A stretch of DNA of 16,987 nt from an uncultured Oceanobacillus sp. Its GTDB lineage: Bacteria > Bacillota > Bacilli > Bacillales > Amphibacillaceae. Both the position numbers and the translations under genes were made by a program. Below are positions 6,967 through 14,129 of this stretch, piece after piece. Position 1 is the first letter of the stretch. Every line of letters begins with the position of its first letter. Below the pieces are notes generated by a model. The model worked only from the letters and a program-made list of their open reading frames with translations. It was not told where the DNA came from and searched no databases. The stretch lies in contig CALKWU010000026.1 of assembly GCA_938004015.1 (NCBI GenBank), positions 1 to 16,987 of the forward strand, in the 5' to 3' direction.

Positions 6967-6995
6967 AGTTTAATTTAATTGATAATGATTTTCAA
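6967..6995 (-). promoter_or_regulatory. Promoter of the oxidoreductase gene with overlapping Fur box
   Basis: Minus strand: -35 TTGAAA (6990-6995), 17-bp spacer, -10 TAAACT (6967-6972). The sequence TGATAATGATTTTCA (6980-6994, plus strand) matches the 7-1-7 Fur/PerR-type consensus TGATAATnATTATCA at 14 of 15 positions counting the free centre. It covers the -35 and upper spacer, where a bound repressor would block polymerase. Fur is preferred to PerR or Zur because of the gene product, but the three boxes are similar. Confidence 0.7.
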
Positions 6996-7131
6996 TTATA
7001 GTGTTTGATTTTTTCAAATCAATCGTCTCTGACTAGTGGGCACAGTTTCTCACGAGGTATTAAAAGGAAACCGCAATAATTACTGCTCTACAGGAATCTA
7101 ATTACTAACGCAGTCATTGGCGCTTCTTCCC

Positions 7132-7491
7132 TTAGAATTGAATGACAATCCCCAAAATTAACGCAAAAAGGACTGAAAATACCAATCCCCATATGGTTTG
7201 CAAATGGACAAAAGTGATTATGGGTGATTGACGTCTAATCACAGCGATATTTTTGGCAACTTTTATATTGACCGGAACATAATAGAAAGAAAATAGAAAC
7301 CCTCCTGATAATGAAATGGAAATATAAGTAAGGATGAAACTTGAAGTGAATTCAGCTACGAAACTTCCGATTATAAAGAACGGGACACCGACCCAAATAA
7401 AGAAGGTTACCGCTGATAATACAAGTGCCATAACAAGCAACATATAGTTCCTTTTAAGAACGCTGAAATAATTTTTAATGTAAAAGTCCAA
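7132..7491 (-). CDS. Small integral membrane protein, 119 aa
   Basis: Unrecognised hydrophobic protein with three or four transmembrane segments, about 17-45, 50-72 and 98-117. It has a short basic N-terminus (KNYFSVLKRNY) and a basic cytoplasmic loop (KVAKNIAVIRRQ). The start is TTG at 7491, supported by GAGAGGGG about 5 bp upstream on the minus strand. It starts 39 bp after the stop of the 273-aa membrane protein gene and shares its strand, so the two form an operon. Function cannot be assigned. Confidence 0.7.
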   Translation of the reverse strand: MDFYIKNYFSVLKRNYMLLVMALVLSAVTFFIWVGVPFFIIGSFVAEFTSSFILTYISISLSGGFLFSFYYVPVNIKVAKNIAVIRRQSPIITFVHLQTIWGLVFSVLFALILGIVIQF

Positions 7492-7530
7492 TGGAACCCC
7501 TCTCGAATTTTATTAAGTTGGATTTTTAAT

Positions 7531-8352
7531 TTATTGGTGGTTATCTGCATCTTTCGCATTCTCTACAAATCGTTTTTTCTTTTCAATATAAGGAATCTCC
7601 AGTTGCTTGCACCATGTCTTCAAATAGTCATCCGCTTCTTGTTTCACTTCATTTTCAGGGCTTATTATTATCGGTTCATTGGTGTACGTAAGATAAAAAT
7701 AAATTTGATCACCATGACGGTAACTTTCGATTTCTCTGATTTCACGATAATGCAATGTTCGTTTGCCGATTTTCAAAAACTCAGCATTCACTTGCACGTC
7801 TTTTTTCACAAATCTGGAATAGGGAAACCAAAAACTATAGATGAGTAAAGCGACGGATAAGCAAAGAAAGAATGTCGTAATCGGGTCCCCCCAACCGTGC
7901 GACCACACAAATAAAGCCGTAATAAACATGGAGCAAAGTGTCAGATAAAAATTATTCACCCCCACGTTGAGGTACATACTTGGAAAAACGTAATCAGCCT
8001 CAAACTCCACTTCTTGATTCGAATCGATGGTTGGCTCAAGGTTGGTTTTTTTATCTTTACTCGGCTTCATGCCGCTTTCTTTTCTCGTCTTGATCGATGT
8101 TTCCAATCGTTTTTCATTTTGTTTCATGATCGGCACAAAAATCACAACCATCATTCCTGATACAATAAGCACAGGTAAGCTAAAACCGTCCACAATGAAA
8201 ATAAGAATGACAAACGGTACAATCAACCAAAAAATGCTCAGATACATAATCGTCAATATCCGATGGGACAATCGCTCAAATATTGTTAAATAATCCTGCG
8301 ATTCTTTTATAAACTTTTTTCGTTCTTTCCGGACATTCATACTTTTACTCAT
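7531..8352 (-). CDS. Membrane protein, 273 aa, four TM with soluble C-terminal domain
   Basis: Unrecognised membrane protein. TM1-2 are at about 33-54 and 57-76. A hydrophilic, basic loop (80-120, many K/R/E) follows. TM3-4 are at about 135-151 and 157-176. The last 95 residues form a soluble domain with LKIGKRTLHYREIREIESYRH-type beta strands, which is reminiscent of bacterial PH-like (YcxB-like) C-terminal domains. The start at ATG 8352 has an SD AGAGGTG a few bases upstream. It heads a two-gene operon with the downstream 119-aa membrane protein. The PH-like suggestion is tentative. Confidence 0.75.
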   Translation of the reverse strand: MSKSMNVRKERKKFIKESQDYLTIFERLSHRILTIMYLSIFWLIVPFVILIFIVDGFSLPVLIVSGMMVVIFVPIMKQNEKRLETSIKTRKESGMKPSKDKKTNLEPTIDSNQEVEFEADYVFPSMYLNVGVNNFYLTLCSMFITALFVWSHGWGDPITTFFLCLSVALLIYSFWFPYSRFVKKDVQVNAEFLKIGKRTLHYREIREIESYRHGDQIYFYLTYTNEPIIISPENEVKQEADDYLKTWCKQLEIPYIEKKKRFVENAKDADNHQ

Positions 8353-8413
8353 TGTACACCTCTTGCATCATCGCATGTCTCATTTTCTTCTCGATTGAAA
8401 ATTCGTCATTTTC

Positions 8414-8440
8414 ATTTTACCATACATATTCAGAAAACAA
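8414..8440 (-). promoter_or_regulatory. Candidate promoter of the membrane-protein operon
   Basis: Minus strand: an extended -10 TGGTAAAAT (TAAAAT at 8414-8419), with TTGTTT (8435-8440) only 15 bp upstream. The TG dinucleotide could compensate for the short spacer. Confidence 0.35.
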
Positions 8441-8556
8441 ATAGACCTCCAGTTTTATTTTATGGTTTCAACATTATAAGAAAGTCATACAGTTGAGCTC
8501 GAAACTTTTCAGTTCTTCAATCGTACTTATTATAAAACGATAAAGGAAGGATTGCA

Positions 8557-8865
8557 TTGAAGGCGATATTTTACTTCATCATTATAGCCATCATGATCAT
8601 CTTAGAACTAATACCATTCAGAAGTGAAGTGACTGGGGATGATATTGTCCAAAATATGAGACACCTCAAGAAACATCAATGGTTCAAGGATTACCTGAAT
8701 GATGAAACATATCAATCTCTCATTGTTTCCAACAAGATTGTCCGGAAAACAATCGGCAAATTCAATACAAACAAACTGAGTAAAGAAGGATATTTAGCTA
8801 AGTGTGAGAAAAAGTTGTATAGAGTCTTAAATAAAGAGTCGAAAAACGTAAAATTTCAAAGTTAA
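8557..8865 (+). CDS. Small membrane-anchored or exported protein, 102 aa
   Basis: Unrecognised 102-aa protein. Residues 2-21 are a hydrophobic helix (KAIFYFIIIAIMIILELIPF) that would anchor or export it. The remainder is hydrophilic and very basic (HLKKHQWFKDYL, KIVRKTIGKF, YLAKCEKKLYRVL). The start is TTG 8557, supported by AAAGGAAGG at 8542-8550, 6 bp upstream. A possible promoter is TTTTCA (8506-8511), 16 bp, TATTAT (8528-8533). It is divergent from the membrane-protein operon; no terminator is obvious after the stop. Confidence 0.6.
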   Translation: MKAIFYFIIIAIMIILELIPFRSEVTGDDIVQNMRHLKKHQWFKDYLNDETYQSLIVSNKIVRKTIGKFNTNKLSKEGYLAKCEKKLYRVLNKESKNVKFQS

Positions 8866-8925
8866 GACGCTTAAGAAGAGATATAAAAGATAACTTGGTT
8901 GATTTCCATTTGATAGGAGCATTTC

Positions 8926-10371
8926 ATGCAGATAAATAATCAAGGCATGCAAAGTAGAATATGGACAAACTTATAATATGTCCAACACGAACGATAAAGG
9001 TTACCGAATCGGTGACCATTTGTTGTTTATGGGCTCACTTGCGGCTGTTTGAAAAGCTATTGAGTATATGCGGGGAGAATTCCAGAAGCTAGGTCCATGT
9101 TGGACGAAACGCTTGAGCCGCTTGGATTGGAATTGATCACTGAGTTCCAAGCCCATGCAACTCATGCGGAAGAACGAATTACTGCAATCAGTGACGAAAT
9201 ACAACAGAACATCTACACCATCATGACTTTTCAAATCGTCATTTCGGTTATGGTCATCATTTTAGGTGTCATCGTTGCGATGATTACCGCAAAAAAGATT
9301 ACAAACCCTATCGAACCATTAATGGGACGCATGAAAGCCATTGCCTCCGGTAATCTGGACAATCATCCGTTAACGGTTAATACCCAAGATGAAATCGGTC
9401 AATTGATGACGGCATCGAATGATATGAATAAGAACATGCGAACGATGATGCTGAAAATAACTGATGTGACGCAGAGGCTTTCTGCCCACAGTGAAGAACT
9501 GACAGAATCTACACATGAAGTCAGACAAGGGACGGAGCAAATTTCCAATACGATGGAAGAATTGGCGACTGGTTCGGAAACCCAGGCCAACCAAGCAAGT
9601 GCATTATCGAATGTCATGTCCAAATTTACAGGGAAAATGGAAGAAGTCAATCGAAACACAATATATATGCAAGAAGAATCGAATCAAGTATTGGAAATGA
9701 CAAATGAAGGCTCGATCTTTATGGACTCATCAACGAATCAGATGGAGAATATCGATGCGATTGTTCGGGATGTTGTGAAAAAAGTTGAGGATTTAGATGA
9801 AAAAACACAAGATATTTCGAAGTTGGTCACGGTCATCAAAGAAGTTGCCGATCAGACGAACTTATTGGCCTTGAATGCGAGCATTGAGGCTGCAAGAGCT
9901 GGTGAAAATGGACATGGATTTGCAGTAGTTGCTGATGAAGTCGGCAAGCTGGCAGACCAGGTTGGCGATTCGGTGACCGATATATCAAAGATTGTTACGA
10001 CAATACAAGATGCTTTTCGAGATGTTACCAATGAATTGAATTATGCCTATGAAGAAGTGAAGGAAGGCACGGTACAAATTCAAAAGACAGAAGAAAAATT
10101 CGCAAGTATTCGCGAGTCTGTGACGGACATGTTTGAGAATATGCAGCGAATTTCGGACTATCTGGCTGAATTTGCAAATAGCAGTCAGAACATGAACAGT
10201 TCCATCCAGGAAATCACAACAATCTCAGAACAATCTGCAGCTGGGGTTGAACAGACCTTCGCATTCACCCAGCAAACAACGAACGCAATGGATGAAATCA
10301 CTGGAAGTGCATCGAATCTCGCACGCTTAGCTGAGGAGTTAAATGACTTAGTCCATCAATTCAAGGTATGA
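8926..10371 (+). pseudogene. Methyl-accepting chemotaxis protein, damaged at the 5' end
   Basis: The intact part, 424 codons from ATG 9097, is the C-terminal portion of a chemoreceptor: end of the ligand-binding four-helix bundle (1-38), TM2 (about 41-64), HAMP (65-118), and the long signalling coiled coil with the CheA/CheW-binding tip EVADQTNLLALNASIEAARA (249-268). TM1 and most of the sensor domain are missing. Upstream, reading frame 2 encodes KAIEYMRGEFQ (9053-9085), which continues as EARSMLDETLEP in frame 1, so one base seems lost near 9085. A TGA at 9050-9052 interrupts the same frame 2, preceded by YRIGDHLLFMGSLAAV. An SD AGGAG (8915-8919) and ATG 8926 start a 16-codon ORF (MQINNQGMQSRIWTNL, then TAA) that could be the original N-terminus before an internal deletion. 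ATG 9097 has no good SD. A sensorless protein could still be made, but pseudogene is the better call. There is no NWxxF-type C-terminal pentapeptide. Confidence 0.65.
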
Positions 10372-10433
10372 AGACGCATACCTATGATTTGTCACGAGCA
10401 TAAGACGTACCCGCGGGGAAAATGTTATAAAAA

Positions 10434-10475
10434 AAGTACCAAAGCGAGTTTTCCATATGATAGGAAACTCGCTTT
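10434..10475 (-). terminator. Terminator of the sleL/yaaH-type gene
   Basis: Stem AAAGCGAGTTT(T)CC (10441-10454) / GGAAACTCGCTTT (10463-10475), 13 bp with one bulged T and an 8-nt loop. On the minus strand it is followed by GGTAC and then seven T residues. It lies 6 bp past the stop at 10481, and could also stop plus-strand reading from the chemoreceptor locus. Confidence 0.75.
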
Positions 10476-10480
10476 ATCGC

Positions 10481-11767
10481 TCATCTTTTGACGACATCGA
10501 AGTTTTCATTGATGAGCAACCAATTTTGTGGGAAGGATAGGCCCAACTTCCAATAACTGATTCCCCGGAGATTCAATCGCTTCATCAGATCAAACTTAGC
10601 TTGAATGGAACGGGCATCTTCAAACCAAACTTTATGGTTTCTTCTTTCTTCATCCACATAATCGAAATGAGGCGCTTGTGCAATAACATCATATTGAATG
10701 GGCACATTGTATTGTTTGGCTATTTCAATGGCACGCTGGGGACTGACGGCGGTGGCGTATTCTCCCCCTTCAACAAATGGCAGCGTCCAATCATAGCCGT
10801 ACAAATTTTGTCCCATCATGATTTTCTCGGCGGGCATTTCGGTCAGTGCATATTGTAACACTTGTTCAACGGGACCGATTGGTGAAACAGCCATTGGAGG
10901 TCCAGCTGAATAACCCCATTCATAAGTCATCAACACAACAAAATCCACGATTTCACCAATGGCAGCATAATCATGTGCCTCATACCATTGCCCCGCCTGT
11001 TCCGCACTTGTTTTAGGTGCTAGGGCACTGGATATGAGCAATCCTTCCGCGTGCAGCCGTTCTCTTGCTTTCCTGAGAAAATTGATATAAGCCTCTCTTT
11101 GATCACCTGGTAAAAATTCGAAATCAAAATGAACATCACTCGCATTCATGCTTTGTGCTTGATTAATGATGTTCGTCAACAATAAATCCTGAACTGCTTC
11201 ACTTTGCAAAATATCCCGTCCCAACTCCCCGCTGAATTGGCCATTTTCTAAGTTGGTCACGACCATCATAATTGTTGTTCCGGCATTATTGGCGATATTC
11301 GGAAGATCATCCAATGCAAGCGGTCCTAAACTTCCATCCCTTCTCGCCTCAAAACTAAATGGAGCCAAATATGTTAAGAATGGAACAACATTCGTCGCTT
11401 CGTCAATTAAGTTTTGACTCACCGTCGCCCCTCTAGGTTCAATATAAGCATTCACTTCTGCCGGCGTTTTCGGAAGAGGAGGGATAAACAGTCTAAATCC
11501 TACAGGCAACCATTGATTCGGATTGATTCCATTCATTTCTGCGATGGTCAAATAATTCACTCCAAAACGTTGGCCAATCGACCATAATGTGTCACCAGGT
11601 TGGACCCAATAAATCCGACCCCAGATGGGAATGACCAAAGCTTGACCGACGACGAGCCGATCCGGTTCAGGGATTTCATTGGCTTGAACAATATCTTGCA
11701 CCGTTGAACCGTATGTTTGGGCAATTCCCTGTATCGACTCTCCCGGTTGAACGACGTGTATTTGCAT
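10481..11767 (-). CDS. yaaH: SleL/YaaH-type spore cortex-lytic glycoside hydrolase (2 LysM + GH18)
   Basis: 428-aa peptidoglycan hydrolase, almost the length of B. subtilis YaaH (427 aa). LysM 1 covers about 1-46 (IHVVQPGESIQGIAQTYG ... LVVGQALVIP) and LysM 2 about 51-96 (IYWVQPGDTLWSIGQRFG ... PVGFRLFIPP). A GH18 domain follows, with the catalytic strand DVHFDFEF (the last E of DFE is the expected acid) and MTYEWGYSAGPPMAVSP, a signature of the YaaH/SleL subgroup. SleL is an N-acetylglucosaminidase that trims cortex fragments during germination; LysM domains hold it on the cortex. There is no signal peptide, as expected for a mother-cell protein. ATG 11767 gives the family N-terminus; AAGGAG (11780-11785) is 12 bp away but only 6 bp from an in-frame GTG at 11773, so the true start may be two codons earlier. 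A CATACCAT at 11812-11819 could be a SigE -10. Confidence 0.93.
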   Translation of the reverse strand: MQIHVVQPGESIQGIAQTYGSTVQDIVQANEIPEPDRLVVGQALVIPIWGRIYWVQPGDTLWSIGQRFGVNYLTIAEMNGINPNQWLPVGFRLFIPPLPKTPAEVNAYIEPRGATVSQNLIDEATNVVPFLTYLAPFSFEARRDGSLGPLALDDLPNIANNAGTTIMMVVTNLENGQFSGELGRDILQSEAVQDLLLTNIINQAQSMNASDVHFDFEFLPGDQREAYINFLRKARERLHAEGLLISSALAPKTSAEQAGQWYEAHDYAAIGEIVDFVVLMTYEWGYSAGPPMAVSPIGPVEQVLQYALTEMPAEKIMMGQNLYGYDWTLPFVEGGEYATAVSPQRAIEIAKQYNVPIQYDVIAQAPHFDYVDEERRNHKVWFEDARSIQAKFDLMKRLNLRGISYWKLGLSFPQNWLLINENFDVVKR

Positions 11768-11811
11768 GCACACTCTCAACTCCTTATCCAAGATTTTAAA
11801 CTTCTCCTTAG

Positions 11812-11840
11812 ATGGTATGAGTGCGAAAACGTATCCATCA
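11812..11840 (-). promoter_or_regulatory. Possible sporulation (SigE/SigK-like) promoter of yaaH
   Basis: Minus-strand CATACCAT (11812-11819) resembles the mother-cell sigma -10 (CATACAnT). The -35 area (about 11834-11840, TGATGGA) is a poor match. B. subtilis yaaH is known to be a SigE gene, which is the main reason to look here. Confidence 0.3.
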
Positions 11841-11859
11841 CAATTCTCCCAGATTTACG

Positions 11860-11893
11860 CCAAAAAATAAAACTTCCGATTCAGTTGGAAGTT
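11860..11893 (-). terminator. Orphan minus-strand terminator upstream of yaaH
   Basis: Stem AACTTCC (11871-11877) / GGAAGTT (11887-11893), 9-nt loop, followed on the minus strand by TTATTTTTT. No intact minus-strand gene ends here; the nearest upstream units are the tRNA genes about 560 bp away. It may be the leftover end of a lost gene, or it may insulate yaaH from tRNA readthrough. Confidence 0.6.
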
Positions 11894-11926
11894 CCAAATC
11901 TAATCATTAATTTTTGAACTTTCGCC

Positions 11927-12364
11927 ATGCATGGCTTTCGAATCCTTTGGAACAATCATAAGTTCACCCGCTCAAACCGTTTAACCGATGTTGAAGATGT
12001 CAGACCTGTTTGGAGAGAGGCTGCAAGGGTATTAAAGAACAATGGGATCATGATTTCCGGGTTCACCAATCCGCTTTTATTCATATTTGATGATGAAGAG
12101 GATAGAAAAGGTCATTTGGTAGTGAAAAATCCTATACCATTTTGCTCTTTGAATCACTTGACGGAAAAAGAGATGGAAGAATATATCCAAGCTAATCATA
12201 CGATTGAATTCGGATATACATTAGAGGATCAAATCCAGGGACAAATCGATGCAGGTTTTGCCATTACGGGTTTCTATGAAGATGACTTCGGTGGAAGCAG
12301 ACCATTAGACAATTATATAAAATGTTTTATCGTTACACGGTCCATTAAAATGAAAATGATTTGA
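11927..12364 (+). pseudogene. Class I SAM-dependent methyltransferase, C-terminal remnant
   Basis: The open frame encodes about 145 residues. From roughly codon 21 (DVEDVRPVWREAARVLKNNGIMISGFTNP) onward it matches the second half of a small-molecule methyltransferase of about 260 aa (Methyltransf_11-like): the post-motif III segment 'WREAARVLKNNG', then 'HLTEKEMEEYI' and a C-terminal 'GFYEDDFGGSRPLDNYI'. The N-terminal half, with the glycine-rich SAM-binding motif I (E/D-x-G-x-G-x-G), is absent. The first 20 codons do not look like the family. There is no SD before the ATG at 11927 and no promoter is visible. It is most likely a decayed fragment left by a deletion between yaaH and the tRNA genes. 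Confidence 0.72.
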
Positions 12365-12455
12365 CTGTGATTTGAGGGCTATGAGGTTCACTTGTTAAAA
12401 TAGCGCTATAAGGTCAAACCACTCAAAAGGCAATTGTTTATATTTAAAATGAAAA

Positions 12456-12528
<73 letters not shown>

Positions 12529-12601
12529 GTGGAAATTTGAAACAGCAGGCAATCGGTTGGCAACCAATTGCTCTCCCCTTGATCTTTGAGTCAAAGAATG
12601 A

Positions 12602-12693
12602 CGGAAGGTAGGAGATTCGAACTCCTGAAGGATATTCCTCATATCCTTTACGGTTTTCGAGACCGTTGCCTTCAACCACTCGGCCAACCTTCC
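12602..12693 (-). tRNA. tRNA-Ser (CGA anticodon)
   Basis: 92 nt on the minus strand. Acceptor stem GGAAGGT / ACCTTCC with discriminator G. The anticodon arm CGGTCTCGAAAACCG gives anticodon CGA (codon UCG). A long variable arm (AAGGATATGAGGAATATCCTT) and a T arm with GTTCGAATC mark a class II serine tRNA. CCA is not encoded. Its 5' end is only about 18 bp from the start of a tandem repeat array, and no convincing promoter is visible between them. Confidence 0.97.
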
Positions 12694-12711
12694 GTTTAAG
12701 TGTCTGGAGCA

Positions 12712-12895
12712 GGACTCGCCAGAATTCTATCCGCTCGTAAACTCGCCTTAAAAGCTCGTGAGTGGACGCAAAGCGCTCATGAAGACGTTGAAGACGCTCA
12801 CGATCGTGTTCTAAGCGCTCGAGCCATCGCTCAATCCGCTCGTGACCGGTCCAAAAGCGCTCGGAGAGTCATCCTATCCACTCACAGTCAACCTG
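12712..12895. repeat. Tandem array with an exact 21-bp period (7-8 degenerate units)
   Basis: The tetranucleotide GCTC recurs at 12733, 12754, 12775, 12796, 12817, 12838 and 12859, always exactly 21 bp apart, with a degenerate eighth copy (ACTC) at 12880. Units begin GCTCGT, GCTCAT or GCTCAC, and many end AAAGC or AAGC, so junctions often read AGCGCTC. The rest of each unit varies. The strict period keeps one frame open on both strands (a 7-residue repeat such as SARxxxx on plus), but no SD or credible start exists, so it is treated as non-coding repeat DNA. GC content is above the flanks. It stands directly upstream of tRNA-Ser. Confidence 0.85.
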
Positions 12896-12915
12896 AAAAT
12901 TGCGAGACACTGTAG

Positions 12916-13273
12916 GATTTCTGAACATTGATCCTTCCATGGATTGTTTCCTGGATTGATATGTTTTTTTCATTATAATTTTCCAAGCCACATTGGTGTT
13001 CTGGCTTTTTTCAAAAATAATGATAACATATTCTTTAAATTCCTCAAGCGGTATGTTTACTTTTTAACTTGAGACTAATGTGGGAACTCCAAGGAGTTTT
13101 AGGATGTTTTAATTTGTAAGGGAACCCATTTTTTAAAGTTCAGTTCAATAATGATTCGTTTTTGCAATGTGAAAAGTACAAAATGATTTCCCGTACATGG
13201 TCTGTTCATAAATTTCGACGGTTTGCTTAGTGTTTTTAAGGGCTTACACGTAAACGATACCGAGGTGAGATTG
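12916..13273. other. Gene-poor spacer
   Basis: 358 bp without a supported gene. It contains one plus-strand terminator-like hairpin (12985-13010) and a small palindrome AACTCC-AA-GGAGTT at 13085-13098. Otherwise it is AT-rich DNA without a clear promoter. Confidence 0.6.
12985..13012 (+). terminator. Orphan plus-strand terminator
   Basis: Stem AAGCCA (12985-12990) / TGGCTT (13002-13007), with ACA / TGT inner pairing, followed by a run of T residues. The nearest plus-strand material upstream is the repeat array and the methyltransferase remnant, so it may be the original end of a lost gene. Confidence 0.6.
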
Positions 13274-13576
13274 ATGATAAACAATGAAAAAACTTATGAA
13301 ATTGTCGTGCATATGGTCAATTGGCTCTTACTCGGATTCATCGGTTTCATCGCTTTTTTTCTTGTAGTGAATATCAGTCCGGCCCCACAAGACTACGGTC
13401 TCAAATTCGCTTACATCATTTTTATGCTATTGATCTGGGGTGGAAATTACTGGTATCAATATAGGAAGAGAAAATGGATCCTGCCTATAACCGGAACCAT
13501 CCTTTTCGTCGTCATTGCTTTTTTTCTCTTGGGCGTAGTCGCTCCATTTCTTGCTGATATATTTTATTCTTACTAA
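13274..13576 (+). CDS. Small integral membrane protein, 100 aa, three TM
   Basis: Unrecognised membrane protein with segments at about 13-34, 42-58 and 67-95, and a basic loop YQYRKRKW between the second and third. ATG 13274 is chosen because GAGGTGAG (13262-13269) lies about 5 bp upstream; an in-frame TTG far upstream at 13223 is not supported by an SD. No operon partner lies nearby and no terminator is evident. Function cannot be assigned. Confidence 0.65.
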   Translation: MINNEKTYEIVVHMVNWLLLGFIGFIAFFLVVNISPAPQDYGLKFAYIIFMLLIWGGNYWYQYRKRKWILPITGTILFVVIAFFLLGVVAPFLADIFYSY

Positions 13577-13631
13577 TTAGTTCAAGTTATTTATTTGTAA
13601 TATTTAAGCACATCAGTTGTTTTTTAGGTTT

Positions 13632-13850
13632 TTATCTTTTTCTTATCTCGTTTAAATCTGGAATACGTTTATAAACATTTGATATCATATATAGAAGCTC
13701 CAATTTCATTTTATTTCCGCCATTTCCCGTCATAGCTGTATTGACAAATCCATAGATTATTTTTAATAATGATTTAGCATCATCTTCTGTAAGTTGATTG
13801 ACAGCGTCGATCGTATTCTCAAACGCCTTAGTATCAGTAGTTTCTTTCAA
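13632..13850 (-). CDS. Hypothetical protein, 72 aa
   Basis: Small soluble protein, predicted all-helical (AFENTIDAVNQLTEDDAKSL, KIIYGFVNTA, KLELLYMISNVYKRIPDLNEI), of unknown function. The SD GGGAGG (about 13857-13862, minus strand) touches ATG 13856 but is well spaced (about 6 bp) from TTG 13850, so the TTG is chosen; the ATG would add only two residues. A possible promoter is TTGTAA (13913-13918), 17 bp, CATACT (13890-13895). It converges with the 100-aa membrane protein gene. Confidence 0.6.
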   Translation of the reverse strand: MKETTDTKAFENTIDAVNQLTEDDAKSLLKIIYGFVNTAMTGNGGNKMKLELLYMISNVYKRIPDLNEIRKR

Positions 13851-13889
13851 ACTCATCCCTCCCAATCCATCATCGACATCTTTTTTTGT

Positions 13890-13918
13890 AGTATGTACAT
13901 TCAGCCGCCTGCTTACAA
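13890..13918 (-). promoter_or_regulatory. Candidate promoter of the 72-aa gene
   Basis: Minus strand TTGTAA (13913-13918), 17-bp spacer, CATACT (13890-13895); each hexamer matches at four or more positions. The leader would be about 30 nt. Confidence 0.4.
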
Positions 13919-14129
13919 ATATTATCGCATCTGTATCGGAATTCGCAAATGTTTATTTATCGTAATATTTTTAGGATACACTTTCCATACCCTTCATTCA
14001 TATCATTCATTTCAAAGACCTCCCCTTCTGAAATCTTCTTCCATAAAAAGATACCCCCTGATATTTTTCAGACAACATTAATGCAAATACAAGGTTTGCC
14101 ATAATATCGAAAGATGGCAAAGAAATGAA

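Noticed and set aside
9370..9700. Several frames opposite or offset to the chemoreceptor coding region
   Set aside because: Shadows of a clearly coding frame; no SD and no recognisable domains.
12733..12895. CRISPR array
   Set aside because: Units are contiguous, with no conserved 25-40 bp repeat separated by unique spacers, and no cas genes are present.
12700..12915. 71-codon plus-strand frame across the 21-bp array, a heptad-repeat protein candidate
   Set aside because: No SD, a GTG start only 7 bp beyond the tRNA-Ser 5' end, and openness is explained by the 21-bp period (multiple of 3). The opposite strand is also open over much of the array.
13085..13098. AACTCC-AA-GGAGTT palindrome as a terminator
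   Set aside because: The loop of 2 nt is too small for a stable hairpin, and no gene ends nearby.
13794..14081. 95-codon plus-strand frame over the 72-aa gene and the following spacer
   Set aside because: It lacks an SD, has cysteine/histidine/serine-rich low-quality composition, and overlaps a better supported minus-strand gene.
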